DNA of 64,000 nt from LMUY01 sp965199105 (GTDB lineage Bacteria; Pseudomonadota; Alphaproteobacteria; Acetobacterales; Acetobacteraceae). Position 1 is the stretch's first letter; every line of letters starts with the position of its first letter. Both the position numbers and the translations under genes were made by a program. The DNA lies in contig CBDAQO010000002.1 of the NCBI GenBank assembly GCA_965199105.1, forward strand, positions 186,001-250,000, given 5' to 3'. The notes under the pieces are model-generated. The model ran no database searches. It was not told where the DNA came from and saw only the letters and a program-made list of their open reading frames with translations. Shown piece by piece: positions 47,151-56,424 of the stretch.

Positions 47151-48968
47151 TCAGCTATCGGCGGAGGCGGCCTCACGGGCTTGGGCCGGGCAGTCGATTG
47201 CCAGGTTCATCGCGCTGGAGACGAGCGCCACGTGGGTGAAGGCCTGCGGGAAGTTGCCGGTCAGGCGCTTGCTCTCCGGGTCGTATTCCTCGCTCAGCAA
47301 GCCGACGTCGTTGCACAATTCGAGCAGGCGCTGGAACAGGCTGTGGGCTTCCTCGTCGCGACCCTGCATGTGCAGGTTGTCGACCAGCCAGAACGAGCAC
47401 GGCAGGAAGCAGCCCTCGCCGGGCGGCAGGCCGTCGGAGCCGCCGGTGGTGCGGTAGCGCAGCACGAAACCGTCTTGCATCAGCTCGCGCTCGATCGCCG
47501 CGGTGGTGCTCTTCACCCGCGGGTCGGTGTGGGGCAGGAACCCGGTGAGCGGGATGAGCAGCAGGGCGGCGTCGAGTTCATCGGTGTCGTAATGCTGCAC
47601 GAAGCTGTTCTTGCCCTTGTGGAAGCCCTTCTCGCAAACGTCGGCGTGGATCTGGTCGCGGACCGCCGCCCAATGCTCCTTTGGCCCGGGCAGCCCGTGC
47701 GCCTCGGCATCCTTCACCATGCGGTCGAACGCCACCCATACCGACACCTTGGAGTAGACGAACTGCTTGCGGCCGCCGCGGGTCTCCCAGATGCCCTCGT
47801 CGGGCTGCTGCCAGATGGTCTCGAGGTGCTCCACGATGCTGCATTGGAGCTGCCAGCTTGCCGGTGCATCGACCAGCCCGCCTTGGCGGGCGAGATGCAG
47901 CGCCTGGAACAGCTCCCCGTAGATGTCCAACTGGACCTGCGCGGAGGCGGCGTTGCCCACCCGCACCGGTGCCGCCCCTTGGTAGCCCGGTAGCCAACTC
48001 ACCTCCCACTCGGCAAGGCGGCGCTCGCCGGACAGGCCATACATGATCTGGATTTGGTCCGGGCTGCCGGCCACGCTGCGGTGCAGCCAGGCGCGCCACT
48101 CGCCCGCTTCCTCGTAGTAGCCCGACTGCATCAGCGCGAAGAGCGTGATGGTGGCGTCCCGCAGCCAGCAGTAGCGGTAGTCCCAGTTGCGGTTGCCGCC
48201 GAGCTTCTCGGGCAGCGAGGTGGTGACGGCGGCGACGATCCCGCCGGTGGGGTGGTAGGTCAGCGCCTTCAACACCCGCAGCGAGAGGGCGACTTCCTTC
48301 TCGTAGTCGCCCTTGTAGCTGCCGCGGCTGGACCACGCGGTCCAATACGCCTCGGTGTCGGTCAGCATCCGCTCGGCATCGACCGGCGAGGGCGCTGGCA
48401 TGTGCGACGCCGCATACGTCAGCGTCATCGGCACGCGCTGGCCAGCGGCGATGGTGAAGTCCGCCACCGTCTGCATGTCCCGGCCCTCGGTCGGCAGCTC
48501 CGTTCGCAGCAGGCACATATGCGGCCCGGCGATCGCCTGGATGGTGGTGTCGTCCAGCCGCGTGACCCAGGGGACGGACGAGCCGTAGTCGAACCGCAGG
48601 CTCAACGCCATCGTCATCGCGACCTCGCCGCCACGGCCCTCGACGATGCGGATCAGCGTGGAGTTCAGCGCTTCCGGCACCATGAAGTCGATTAGCGCCA
48701 CGGTGCCGGTCGGCGTCTCGAACACCGTCTCGAGCACCAGGCCGCTGTCCCGATAGGAGCGGGTGACGCGGGTGACCTCGCCGGCGGGCTGCAACAGCCA
48801 GCGGCCGTGTTCATCGGTGCCAAGCAAGGCGGCGAGGCAGGCGTCGCTGTCGAACCGGGGCCAGCAAAGCCAGTCGATCGAGCCGTTGCGGCCGACGAGG
48901 GCAGCGGTGTTGCAGTCGCCCACCATGGCGTAGTCTTCGATTGGAAGCGGCTGATAGGGCGTCGGCAT
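47151..48968 (-). CDS. Glycoside hydrolase family 15 protein (trehalase/glucoamylase-like)
   Basis: The 605 residues have an N-terminal beta domain (YAMVGDCNTAALVGRNGSIDWLCWPRFDS) and a C-terminal (alpha/alpha)6 barrel with NRNWDYRYCWLRDA, the first catalytic-acid block DEGIWETRGGRKQFVYSKV and the second LLSEEYDPESKRLTGNFPQAF. Bacterial GH15 proteins of this type cleave trehalose or alpha-glucosides. There is no signal peptide, so it acts in the cytoplasm. Which disaccharide is used cannot be told. Confidence 0.9.
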   Translation of the reverse strand: MPTPYQPLPIEDYAMVGDCNTAALVGRNGSIDWLCWPRFDSDACLAALLGTDEHGRWLLQPAGEVTRVTRSYRDSGLVLETVFETPTGTVALIDFMVPEALNSTLIRIVEGRGGEVAMTMALSLRFDYGSSVPWVTRLDDTTIQAIAGPHMCLLRTELPTEGRDMQTVADFTIAAGQRVPMTLTYAASHMPAPSPVDAERMLTDTEAYWTAWSSRGSYKGDYEKEVALSLRVLKALTYHPTGGIVAAVTTSLPEKLGGNRNWDYRYCWLRDATITLFALMQSGYYEEAGEWRAWLHRSVAGSPDQIQIMYGLSGERRLAEWEVSWLPGYQGAAPVRVGNAASAQVQLDIYGELFQALHLARQGGLVDAPASWQLQCSIVEHLETIWQQPDEGIWETRGGRKQFVYSKVSVWVAFDRMVKDAEAHGLPGPKEHWAAVRDQIHADVCEKGFHKGKNSFVQHYDTDELDAALLLIPLTGFLPHTDPRVKSTTAAIERELMQDGFVLRYRTTGGSDGLPPGEGCFLPCSFWLVDNLHMQGRDEEAHSLFQRLLELCNDVGLLSEEYDPESKRLTGNFPQAFTHVALVSSAMNLAIDCPAQAREAASADS

Positions 48969-49045
48969 GAATGAAGCTCCGTGGCCGATTGCCTACGCGG
49001 CGGGACACAAACCGTTCCGACACGAGCTAAGCTTAAGCTATTCGC

Positions 49046-49074
49046 TTGACATTCCTCCACCGTCGCCAGATATG
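49046..49074 (+). promoter_or_regulatory. Sigma-70-type promoter candidate for the DEAD-box helicase gene
   Basis: A perfect TTGACA (49046-49051) is followed after 17 bases by GATATG, a weak -10. It lies in the divergent region between the GH15 gene and the helicase gene. An open frame begins on the same TTG, but a promoter is the better reading, because the helicase conserved region starts much later. Confidence 0.4.
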
Positions 49075-49162
49075 CGCGGCGAGACATACGCCCGCGCCGA
49101 AAGGCGATCCCGTTGGCTTGGCCCGCAGCGGGCGGCAAATCGATCACCATCGGATCCTGTTA

Positions 49163-50944
49163 TTGAACGAAACGAACATCGCACCGGCGGACACCCCCGC
49201 GCAGCCGGCACCCGAGTTGCCAGCGGACGACGCCATGGCCGCCCCTGAGGCGGCTGACGTGGCGGCGGCTGTGCCGCATGACATGTCCGAGACAGTGGCT
49301 GAGGTCACGGCAACGCCGGATGCCGAACCCGAGCCTGCGGATGCGACCCACAGCGAGCCTTGGGCCGCCGAGGGCAGGTCCGCGGACGAAACGACTGAGG
49401 TCGCCTCGGAAGCCGCGATCGAGCCTGCGCCGCTGGCCGTGGTCGAGCGCACGGTGTTTGCCGACCTTGGCCTGTCCGAGCCGCTGCTGCGCGCCATCGC
49501 CGACATCGGCTACCTGCATCCCACGCCAATCCAGGAACAGGCGATCCCGTTCGTGCTGATGGGCCGCGACGTGTTGGGCGTGGCGCAGACCGGCACCGGC
49601 AAGACCGCCTCCTTCACCCTGCCGATGATGGACATCCTGGCCGGCAGCCGCGCCCGCGCCCGCATGCCACGCTCCGTCATCCTGGAGCCGACGCGCGAGC
49701 TGGCCCTGCAGGTGGCGGAGAACTTCCAGCAATACGCCAAATACCTGAAGCTAAATCACGCGCTGCTGATCGGCGGCGAGAGCATGTCCGAACAGAAGGA
49801 CGCGCTGATGAAGGGCGTGGATGTGCTGATCGCCACGCCGGGCCGCATGATCGACCTGTTCGAGCGCGGCGGCCTGCTGATGACGGACGCGCGCATCCTG
49901 GTGATCGACGAGGCGGACCGGATGCTGGACATGGGGTTTATCCCCGACGTGGAGCGCATCGTCGCCATGCTGCCGCAGAACCGGCAAACGCTGTTCTTCT
50001 CCGCCACCATGGCGCCCGAAATCAAGCGGCTGGCGGACGCGTTCCTACAGAACCCGAAGATGATTACGGTGTCGCGCCCCGCTTCGGTCGCGACCACCAT
50101 CGTGGCCGGGTTGGTGATGGTGGCGGAGACCGAGAAGCGGGAGGCGCTGCGCCGGCTGATCCGCGCCGAGCAGGTGCAGAACGCGCTGATCTTCTGCAAC
50201 CGCAAGATCGAGGTGGACATCCTCTACAAGTCGCTGAAGCGGCACGAGTTCAGCGTCGGCGCCCTGCACGGGGACCTGTCGCAGAGCGAGCGGACGGCGA
50301 CCATGGCCAAGTTCAAGGCCGGCGAGTTGCGCCTGATGGTGTGCAGCGACGTGGCGGCGCGCGGGGTGGACATCAGCGGCCTGTCGCACGTGTTCAACTT
50401 CGACGTGCCGCATCATGCCGAGGATTACGTGCACCGGATCGGGCGCACCGGCCGCGCCGGGTTGACCGGGCATGCCTTCACGCTGGCCACGCCCGAGGAT
50501 CGGCTGGCGGTGGAGGCGATCGAGAAGCTGGTGGGAGCCACCATCCCGCGCATCGGTGTGGACGGGCTCGAGGCGGCGGAGTGGGCGGAAGGCGACGGCC
50601 GCAAGCGCCGGGGCCGTGGCCGCACCCCCGCCAAGCCGGAGCCGCGCCGCGCCGAAAGCCGGGAGCGCAAGCCTGCCGTGGAAGAGGAGCCCGCGCCCCG
50701 CCGCGGTCGCTCGCCACGCCCGGAGCCAGCCGAAGCCGCGCCGCGGGAGCGCCGCCCGCGCGAGCCGGCGCCGGTGGTTGCGCGCGACATGGCACCGCGC
50801 CCGCCGCGCCGGGAAGGCCGCTACCGCGACGACGACCTCGGCCCGGCGGTGCAGGGCTTTGGGGATGACGTGCCGGCTTTCATGCTGATCCGCTCGCCGG
50901 CGCGCAGCCCGACGGCAGGCCGTGCGGAGGAGTCCGGCGCGTGA
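49163..50944 (+). CDS. DEAD-box RNA helicase (RhlE-like)
   Basis: About 593 residues. An acidic A/P/E-rich N-terminus (residues 1-95) precedes the helicase core: Q motif FADLGLSEPLLRAIADIGY, GVAQTGTGKT, PTRELALQV, VIDEADRMLD, FFSATM and HRIGRTGRAG. The C-terminal ~120 residues are rich in Arg/Pro/Glu, a likely RNA-binding tail. I take TTG 49163 (MNETNIAPAD) as start; ATG 49235 is an alternative. It overlaps the acyl-CoA dehydrogenase gene by GTGA. Confidence 0.9.
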   Translation: MNETNIAPADTPAQPAPELPADDAMAAPEAADVAAAVPHDMSETVAEVTATPDAEPEPADATHSEPWAAEGRSADETTEVASEAAIEPAPLAVVERTVFADLGLSEPLLRAIADIGYLHPTPIQEQAIPFVLMGRDVLGVAQTGTGKTASFTLPMMDILAGSRARARMPRSVILEPTRELALQVAENFQQYAKYLKLNHALLIGGESMSEQKDALMKGVDVLIATPGRMIDLFERGGLLMTDARILVIDEADRMLDMGFIPDVERIVAMLPQNRQTLFFSATMAPEIKRLADAFLQNPKMITVSRPASVATTIVAGLVMVAETEKREALRRLIRAEQVQNALIFCNRKIEVDILYKSLKRHEFSVGALHGDLSQSERTATMAKFKAGELRLMVCSDVAARGVDISGLSHVFNFDVPHHAEDYVHRIGRTGRAGLTGHAFTLATPEDRLAVEAIEKLVGATIPRIGVDGLEAAEWAEGDGRKRRGRGRTPAKPEPRRAESRERKPAVEEEPAPRRGRSPRPEPAEAAPRERRPREPAPVVARDMAPRPPRREGRYRDDDLGPAVQGFGDDVPAFMLIRSPARSPTAGRAEESGA

Positions 50945-52149
50945 ACGTGATGGCGCCCGCGCCGCGCACCCGCCCGCTCGGGCCGTTCACCTGGGACGAC
51001 GCGCTGTTGCTGGAGGACCAGCTCACGGCAGACGAGCGCGCCATCCGCGACGCCGCGCGCGAGTTCTGCCAGGGGGTGCTGTTCCCGCGCATCCTGCTGG
51101 CCAACCGGCACGAGCGGTTCGACCGCGAGATCATGAACGAGCTCGGCGAAATGGGCTTCCTCGGCGCCACGCTCGACGGCTATGGCTGCGCCGGCGCGTC
51201 CTACGTCGCCTACGGGTTGATCGCGCGCGAAGTGGAGCGGGTGGACAGCGGCTATCGCTCGGCCTTTTCGGTGCAGTCGTCGCTGGTGATGTTCCCGATC
51301 TGGGCGTTTGGTTCGGACGAGCAGCGGGAGCGCTTCCTGCCCAAGCTGCGCACTGGCGAGCTGGTCGGCTGCTTCGGCCTCACCGAGCCGGATGCCGGGT
51401 CCGACCCGGCGTCGATGCGCACGCGGGCGCGCAGCGTGGATGGCGGCTACTGCGTGAGCGGGTCCAAGACCTGGATCACCAACTCGCCCATTGCCGACGT
51501 GTTCGTGGTCTGGGCCAAGGACGACAGCGGCGCCATCCGCGGCTTCCTCCTGGAGCGCGGCATGGCTGGGCTGACCGCGCCTGCCATCGAGGGCAAGTTC
51601 AGCCTGCGCGCGTCCAAGACCGGCATGATCATGATGGACGACGTGTTCGTGCCGGAGGCCAACCTGCTGCCCGGCGTGACCGGTTTGCGCGGCCCGTTCT
51701 CCTGCCTCAACAACGCACGCTACGGCATCGCCTGGGGCACGCTCGGGGCGGCGGAGTTCTGCTGGCATGCCGCGCGGGACTACACCCTGGGCCGCATGAT
51801 GTTCGGCCGCCCGCTGGCCGCGACCCAGTTGGTGCAGAAGAAGCTGGCCGATATGCAGACCGAAATCACGCTCGGGCTGCAAAGCGTGCTGCGGCTGGGG
51901 CGGCTGATGGACGAGCACCGCGCGGCGCCCGAGATGATCAGCCTGTGCAAGCGCAATTCCTGTGGCAAGGCGCTGGCGATCGCGCGCGAGGCGCGGGACA
52001 TGCACGGCGGCAACGGCATTTCGGACGAATACCACGTCATCCGCCACGTGATGAACCTCGAGGCGGTGAACACCTACGAGGGCACGCACGACGTGCACGC
52101 GCTGATCCTCGGGCGGGCGCAGACCGGCCTGTCCGCGTTCGGCGGCTGA
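50941..52149 (+). CDS. gcdH: Glutaryl-CoA dehydrogenase
   Basis: The 402 residues form an FAD-dependent acyl-CoA dehydrogenase of the glutaryl-CoA branch: CFGLTEPDAGSDPASMRT, WITNSPIADVFVVWAK and the catalytic-glutamate stretch NTYEGTHDVHALILGRA. It converts glutaryl-CoA to crotonyl-CoA in lysine/tryptophan degradation. The GTG start overlaps the helicase stop, a curious coupling of unrelated functions. Confidence 0.93.
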   Translation: MNVMAPAPRTRPLGPFTWDDALLLEDQLTADERAIRDAAREFCQGVLFPRILLANRHERFDREIMNELGEMGFLGATLDGYGCAGASYVAYGLIAREVERVDSGYRSAFSVQSSLVMFPIWAFGSDEQRERFLPKLRTGELVGCFGLTEPDAGSDPASMRTRARSVDGGYCVSGSKTWITNSPIADVFVVWAKDDSGAIRGFLLERGMAGLTAPAIEGKFSLRASKTGMIMMDDVFVPEANLLPGVTGLRGPFSCLNNARYGIAWGTLGAAEFCWHAARDYTLGRMMFGRPLAATQLVQKKLADMQTEITLGLQSVLRLGRLMDEHRAAPEMISLCKRNSCGKALAIAREARDMHGGNGISDEYHVIRHVMNLEAVNTYEGTHDVHALILGRAQTGLSAFGG

Positions 52150-53450
52150 GCCCGGCGGCCCCGAAAGGGGGCGAAACGCCCGCGCCGCTCACGATCAGCC
52201 AGGTCGGCGCGGATGGCGACGGCTTGGCGGCCCTGCCCGATGGCGCTGCAGTCTACCTGCCCTACACCCTGCCCGGCGAGACCGTCTCCCCTGGCGCGCT
52301 GACCCGGCGGGGCCAGGGCTGGACCGCGGACGCCACAGTACTCACCGCCTCGCCCGAGCGCGCCACCCCGCCCTGCCCGCATTTCGGCGCGTGCGGCGGG
52401 TGCACCCTGCAGCACTGGGCGGACGCGCCGTATGCGGCTTGGAAAGCGGCCCAGCTTGCCGCCGCGCTGGCCCGCGCGGGCTTCGACGCGGCCGCCATCG
52501 CACCGCTCGCCCGCACCCCGCCGGCCGACCGCCGCCGCGTCGATCTGGGGCTGGAGCGCGCCGGCGGCACCGTGCGCGTCGGCCTGCACCGGCATCGCGG
52601 CCGGGAGCTGGTGGACCTGCACACCTGCCTCGTCCTGGACCCGGCCTTGGTGGCCCTGATCGCCGCCCTGCGCCACCACCTGCCGGCGATCGGCGGGCTG
52701 CGCCGCACCGGGTCGGCGGTGGCCAACCTGCTGGACACCGGGATCGACCTGCTGCTGCGCACCGATGGCCTGCTCAGCGCCGCCGACCGCAGCCGGTTCG
52801 CCGCCTTGGCGCAAGAGGCCGGGCTTTGCCGGATCGCGTGGGCGCAAGGCGGCGGCGCGGCGGAAGTCGCCAGCCAGGCCGAGCCGGCCCGGATCACGCT
52901 GGCCGGCGCCACGGTGGAGCCGCCGCCGGGCGCGTTCCTGCAGGCGTCGCGTCACGGCGAGGCGGCCATCACCGCTGCCGTGCTGGCGGGGCTGCCGAAG
53001 CGGGCGCGGCGCAACCGCGTCGTCGAGCTCTACGCCGGCTGCGGCACGCTCACCTTCGCCATGGCGGAGCGGGCGCGCGTGGTGGCCTATGAGGGGGACG
53101 CGGACGCCGCGGCGGCGTTGCGGCGCGCGGTTGCGGGGCGCCCGGTCGAGGTGCATCAACGCGACCTGACGCGCCAGCCGCTGTCCATCAAGGAGCTGAC
53201 GGGCGCCATGGCCGTAGTGCTCGATCCGCCGTTTGCCGGAGCCGCGGCGCAGATGGCGGCCATCGCCGGGTCGGGCGCGGCGAGCGTGGTCTACGTCAGT
53301 TGCAACCCTGCCGCCCTGGCGCGGGACGCACGTGCGTTGCGAGCGGCGGGCTACGGGTTGCACCTGGCCATGCCCGTCGACCAGTTCCTGTGGTCGGCCG
53401 CGGTGGAAAGCGTGTGCGTATTCACCAAGCCGGGCCGGCATGCCCACTAG
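52146..53450 (+). CDS. RumA/TrmA-family RNA m5U methyltransferase with Fe-S motif
   Basis: About 434 residues. An N-terminal TRAM-like segment (TISQVGADGDGLAALPDG) precedes CPHFGACGGCTLQH and a later HTCLVLD, together the four cysteines of an RlmD-type 4Fe-4S cluster. AdoMet motif VVELYAGCGTLTFAMAE and the catalytic VSCNPAALARD follow. No ATG, GTG or TTG lies in frame between the gcdH end and the TRAM segment; CTG at 52146, overlapping the gcdH stop, is the most likely start. It overlaps the next gene by 11 bases. Confidence 0.85.
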   Translation: MSPAAPKGGETPAPLTISQVGADGDGLAALPDGAAVYLPYTLPGETVSPGALTRRGQGWTADATVLTASPERATPPCPHFGACGGCTLQHWADAPYAAWKAAQLAAALARAGFDAAAIAPLARTPPADRRRVDLGLERAGGTVRVGLHRHRGRELVDLHTCLVLDPALVALIAALRHHLPAIGGLRRTGSAVANLLDTGIDLLLRTDGLLSAADRSRFAALAQEAGLCRIAWAQGGGAAEVASQAEPARITLAGATVEPPPGAFLQASRHGEAAITAAVLAGLPKRARRNRVVELYAGCGTLTFAMAERARVVAYEGDADAAAALRRAVAGRPVEVHQRDLTRQPLSIKELTGAMAVVLDPPFAGAAAQMAAIAGSGAASVVYVSCNPAALARDARALRAAGYGLHLAMPVDQFLWSAAVESVCVFTKPGRHAH

Positions 53451-54342
53451 CGCGTCCGGCCGCGTGCTGGTGCTGGGCAATGCCGGGCTGGACCTGACCA
53501 TTCAGGTCCCGCGCCTGCCCCGCCCCGGGGAGACGCTGGTGGGCGGTCTGCGAACCCGCGCACCGGGCGGCAAGGGGCTGAACCAGGCGGTGGTGGCGGC
53601 CCGGGCGGGCGCTGCGGTGCAGTTCCTGGCCGCGGTCGGGCAGGACGCGGAGGCCGACGCCGTGGCGGCCGCGCTGGCGAACGAGGCGCTGCCAGCCCGG
53701 CTGGTGCGCTTAGCGGTGCCGACCGACCTCTCGCTGATCCTGGTGGACGCGGCGGGCGAGAACAGCATCGTCACCGCCGGTGCCTGTGCCGATGCGCTGC
53801 CGCCCGAGGTCGCGGCCGAGTTCGGCGCCAGCGCGGCGCCCGGCGATCTGTTCCTGGTGCAAGGCAACCTGTCCTTGGCCAGCACGCTCGCCGGGGTGGC
53901 GGCGGCGCAGGCGCACGGGGCGCGGGTGCTGCTCAACACAGCACCGCTGCGGTGGGACCCAGCGAGCCTGCTGCCGCACTGCGCCTTCGTGCTGGCCAAC
54001 GCGGGCGAGGCGGCGGCAATCACCGGGCTGGACGGGCCAGACGCCGCGCAAGCGCTGCACCGGGCGGGCGCAGCCATCGCCGTCGTGACCTGCGGCGGCG
54101 CCGGCTGCCACTGGGCGAGTGCTGCGGGCGCCGGAGCCTGCCCCGCCACCCCGGCCGTGGTGGTGGACACGACTGGCGCCGGGGATACGTTCTGCGGCGT
54201 GCTGGCGGCAGCGCTGGTGATGGGGCTCGATTGGGCGAACGCCATCGCGGCGGCGAGCCGGGCGGCCGCCATCACCGTCTCCCGGCCCGGCGCGTTCGCC
54301 GCACTGCCCACTGCGGCCGAACTCGGATCAGCCCGCCGCTAG
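53440..54342 (+). CDS. PfkB-family carbohydrate kinase (ribokinase-like)
   Basis: The 300-residue kinase has the N-terminal PfkB signature GGKGLNQAVVAARAGA and the C-terminal VDTTGAGDTFCGVLAAAL with the catalytic aspartate. Ribokinase is the best guess but the sugar is not defined. The ATG at 53440 overlaps the methyltransferase end by 11 bases; its own 3' end overlaps convergent recG by 15 bases. Confidence 0.88.
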   Translation: MPTSASGRVLVLGNAGLDLTIQVPRLPRPGETLVGGLRTRAPGGKGLNQAVVAARAGAAVQFLAAVGQDAEADAVAAALANEALPARLVRLAVPTDLSLILVDAAGENSIVTAGACADALPPEVAAEFGASAAPGDLFLVQGNLSLASTLAGVAAAQAHGARVLLNTAPLRWDPASLLPHCAFVLANAGEAAAITGLDGPDAAQALHRAGAAIAVVTCGGAGCHWASAAGAGACPATPAVVVDTTGAGDTFCGVLAAALVMGLDWANAIAAASRAAAITVSRPGAFAALPTAAELGSARR

Positions 54343-56388
54343 CGTCTCGAGCGCGGCCCGGCGGTCGAACAGGCGCAACAGCAGGCGCGCGGCGCGGCCC
54401 CGCTCGCTGGTCAACTCCGGGTCCTTGTTGAGCAGCACCTCGGCGTCCTGGTTGGCGGTGCGCAACAGGCCGTCCTGCGCCTCCGGGTCCGACAGGCGGA
54501 AGCCCGGCAGGCCGGATTGGCGCTTGCCCAGCAAGTCGCCGCCACCGCGCAGGCGGAAATCCTCGTCCGCGATGGCAAACCCGTCCTCGGTGTCGCGCAG
54601 CAGCAGCAGGCGTCGACGGGCCGTCTCGGTCAGCCCGTCGTCATGCAGCAGCAGGCAGTAGCTCTGCGCCGCGCCCCGCCCGACCCGGCCGCGTAACTGG
54701 TGCAACTGGGCCAGGCCGAACCGCTCGGCATGCTCGATCACCATCACGCTGGCGCCGGGCACGTCCACCCCCACCTCGATGACGGTGGTGGCAACCAGCA
54801 GGCGGCTCTGCCCGGCGGCGAACCCGGCCAATGCCGCGTCCCGCATCGCGGTGTCCTGCTGGCCATGCGCCAGCGCCACGCGGGCGCCGAAGCGGTGGCG
54901 CAGCTCGGCGAAGCGGGCTTCGGCGGCCGCCACGTCCAGCACCATGCTGTCGGACACCAGCGGGCAGACCCAGAACACCTGCTCGCCTCGGTCCAGCGCC
55001 CGCCCGATCCCCTCCACCACGCCCTCCAGCGTGCCGAGCGAGTGCAGGCTGGTGCGGATGGGCTGGCGGCCGCCGGGCTTCTCGGTGAGGCGGCTGACGT
55101 CCATCTCGCCCCACTGGGTGAGCAGCAGGGTGCGTGGGATGGGCGTGGCGGTCATCACCAGCAGGTCGGTGCGCGCGCCCTTGCCGCCCAGCAGCAGCCG
55201 CTGTTCCACGCCGAAGCGGTGCTGCTCGTCGATCACCGCCAGGCCAAGGTCGCGGAACTCCACGCCTTCCTGGAACAGCGCATGGGTGCCGACCACGAGT
55301 GGCAGCCGGCCGTTGCCCAGCGCCAGCAGCAGGTTGCGCCGCGCCGCGCCGGTGACCGAGCCGGTGAGCAGCCCCACCGGGCAGGGCGCCAGGCGCTCGA
55401 GCGTGCGCAGATGCTGCTTGGCCAGCACCTCGGTGGGCGCCATCAGGGCCGCCTGCGCCCCCGCCTCCACCGCGGCCAGCATGGCGAGCAGCGCCACCAG
55501 GGTCTTGCCGCTGCCCACATCCCCCTGCAGCAGGCGCAACATGCGGCGCGGCGCGGCCAGGTCGGCGCCGATCTCGCCCGCGGCGCGCTGCTGGCTGGGC
55601 GTGAGCGGCAGGCCGAAGCGGTGCAGGGTTTCGGCTTGCAGCCGCCCGGTGGCCACCAGCGCCCGGCCCGGCCGGTGCCGCTCGCGCGCCTTCATCCAGG
55701 CCATCGCGAGCTGGTGCGCCAGCATCTCGTCGTAGCCCAGCCGGGCGCGCAGCAGCGGCGAGGGCGGTTGCGTGGGCGCTTGCAGCCCGAGCAGCGCCGC
55801 GCGGAAGCTCGGCCAGCCGCGTTGCCGCAGCAAGGGCGGGTCGTGCCACTCCGGCAGCTCCGGCACGCGAAGGGTGGCGGCGGCCATGGCGGCGCGCAGC
55901 TCGCGGGCGGAAAGCCGGGCAGTCATCGGCCACACCGGATCGACCGGGGGGATGAGGTCGGCCTGCTCGGGCGGCACCGCGTAGGCCGGGTCCCGCATCG
56001 AGAGCCGGTTGCCGAACGCCTCCACCCGGCCGTTCACCACCCAGGCGCTGCGGGCGGGCGCGCGGATGACGGCGCCGAGCCGCTGCTTCTCCCAGATCGC
56101 CAGTTCGGCAAACGCGCTGCCGTCCGTCACCCGGGTGCGCCAGGGATGGGTGGGCTTGCTGGCCGGTTCGTGCCCGGCGAGCTCGACCCGCCACGTGACT
56201 ACGCTGCCCGGCAGGGTGTCCTTGATGCTGGCGCAGGTGCGGCGGTCGATGAAGCTGTCCGGCAGGTGGAACAGCACGTCGCGCACGCGGGCGCCGCCGG
56301 TGAGCCGGGCCAGCTTGTCCGCAGTAGCGGGGCCGACGCCGGGCAGCTCGGTGATCGGGGCGAGCAGGGGGGCAAGCGGGTCGTCCAA
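54328..56388 (-). CDS. recG: ATP-dependent DNA helicase RecG
   Basis: RecG remodels stalled forks and Holliday junctions. The protein has about 686 residues, with the N-terminal wedge domain (LPGVGPATADKLARL, then VLFHLPDSFIDRR) and helicase motifs LQGDVGSGKTLVALL, VIDEQHRFGV, MTATPIPRTL and LRGRVGRGAAQSYC. I place the start at TTG 56388 (MDDPLAPLLAPITEL), with GAGGA upstream. The longer frame reaches 56439 but its first codons lie in the terminal repeat of the IS inserted 37 bases upstream. The IS separates recG from the cyo/SURF1 genes. Confidence 0.92.
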   Translation of the reverse strand: MDDPLAPLLAPITELPGVGPATADKLARLTGGARVRDVLFHLPDSFIDRRTCASIKDTLPGSVVTWRVELAGHEPASKPTHPWRTRVTDGSAFAELAIWEKQRLGAVIRAPARSAWVVNGRVEAFGNRLSMRDPAYAVPPEQADLIPPVDPVWPMTARLSARELRAAMAAATLRVPELPEWHDPPLLRQRGWPSFRAALLGLQAPTQPPSPLLRARLGYDEMLAHQLAMAWMKARERHRPGRALVATGRLQAETLHRFGLPLTPSQQRAAGEIGADLAAPRRMLRLLQGDVGSGKTLVALLAMLAAVEAGAQAALMAPTEVLAKQHLRTLERLAPCPVGLLTGSVTGAARRNLLLALGNGRLPLVVGTHALFQEGVEFRDLGLAVIDEQHRFGVEQRLLLGGKGARTDLLVMTATPIPRTLLLTQWGEMDVSRLTEKPGGRQPIRTSLHSLGTLEGVVEGIGRALDRGEQVFWVCPLVSDSMVLDVAAAEARFAELRHRFGARVALAHGQQDTAMRDAALAGFAAGQSRLLVATTVIEVGVDVPGASVMVIEHAERFGLAQLHQLRGRVGRGAAQSYCLLLHDDGLTETARRRLLLLRDTEDGFAIADEDFRLRGGGDLLGKRQSGLPGFRLSDPEAQDGLLRTANQDAEVLLNKDPELTSERGRAARLLLRLFDRRAALETLAAG

Positions 56389-56420
56389 CGGCGGCCTGGT
56401 CCTCGCGGGGAGACGCTGGC

Positions 56421-56424
56421 TTAG
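56421..56424. repeat. Target-site duplication, left copy (TTAG)
   Basis: TTAG directly precedes the left terminal repeat of the insertion sequence and recurs at 57762-57765 after the right end. It fits the YTAR target preference of the IS5 subgroup. Confidence 0.85.
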
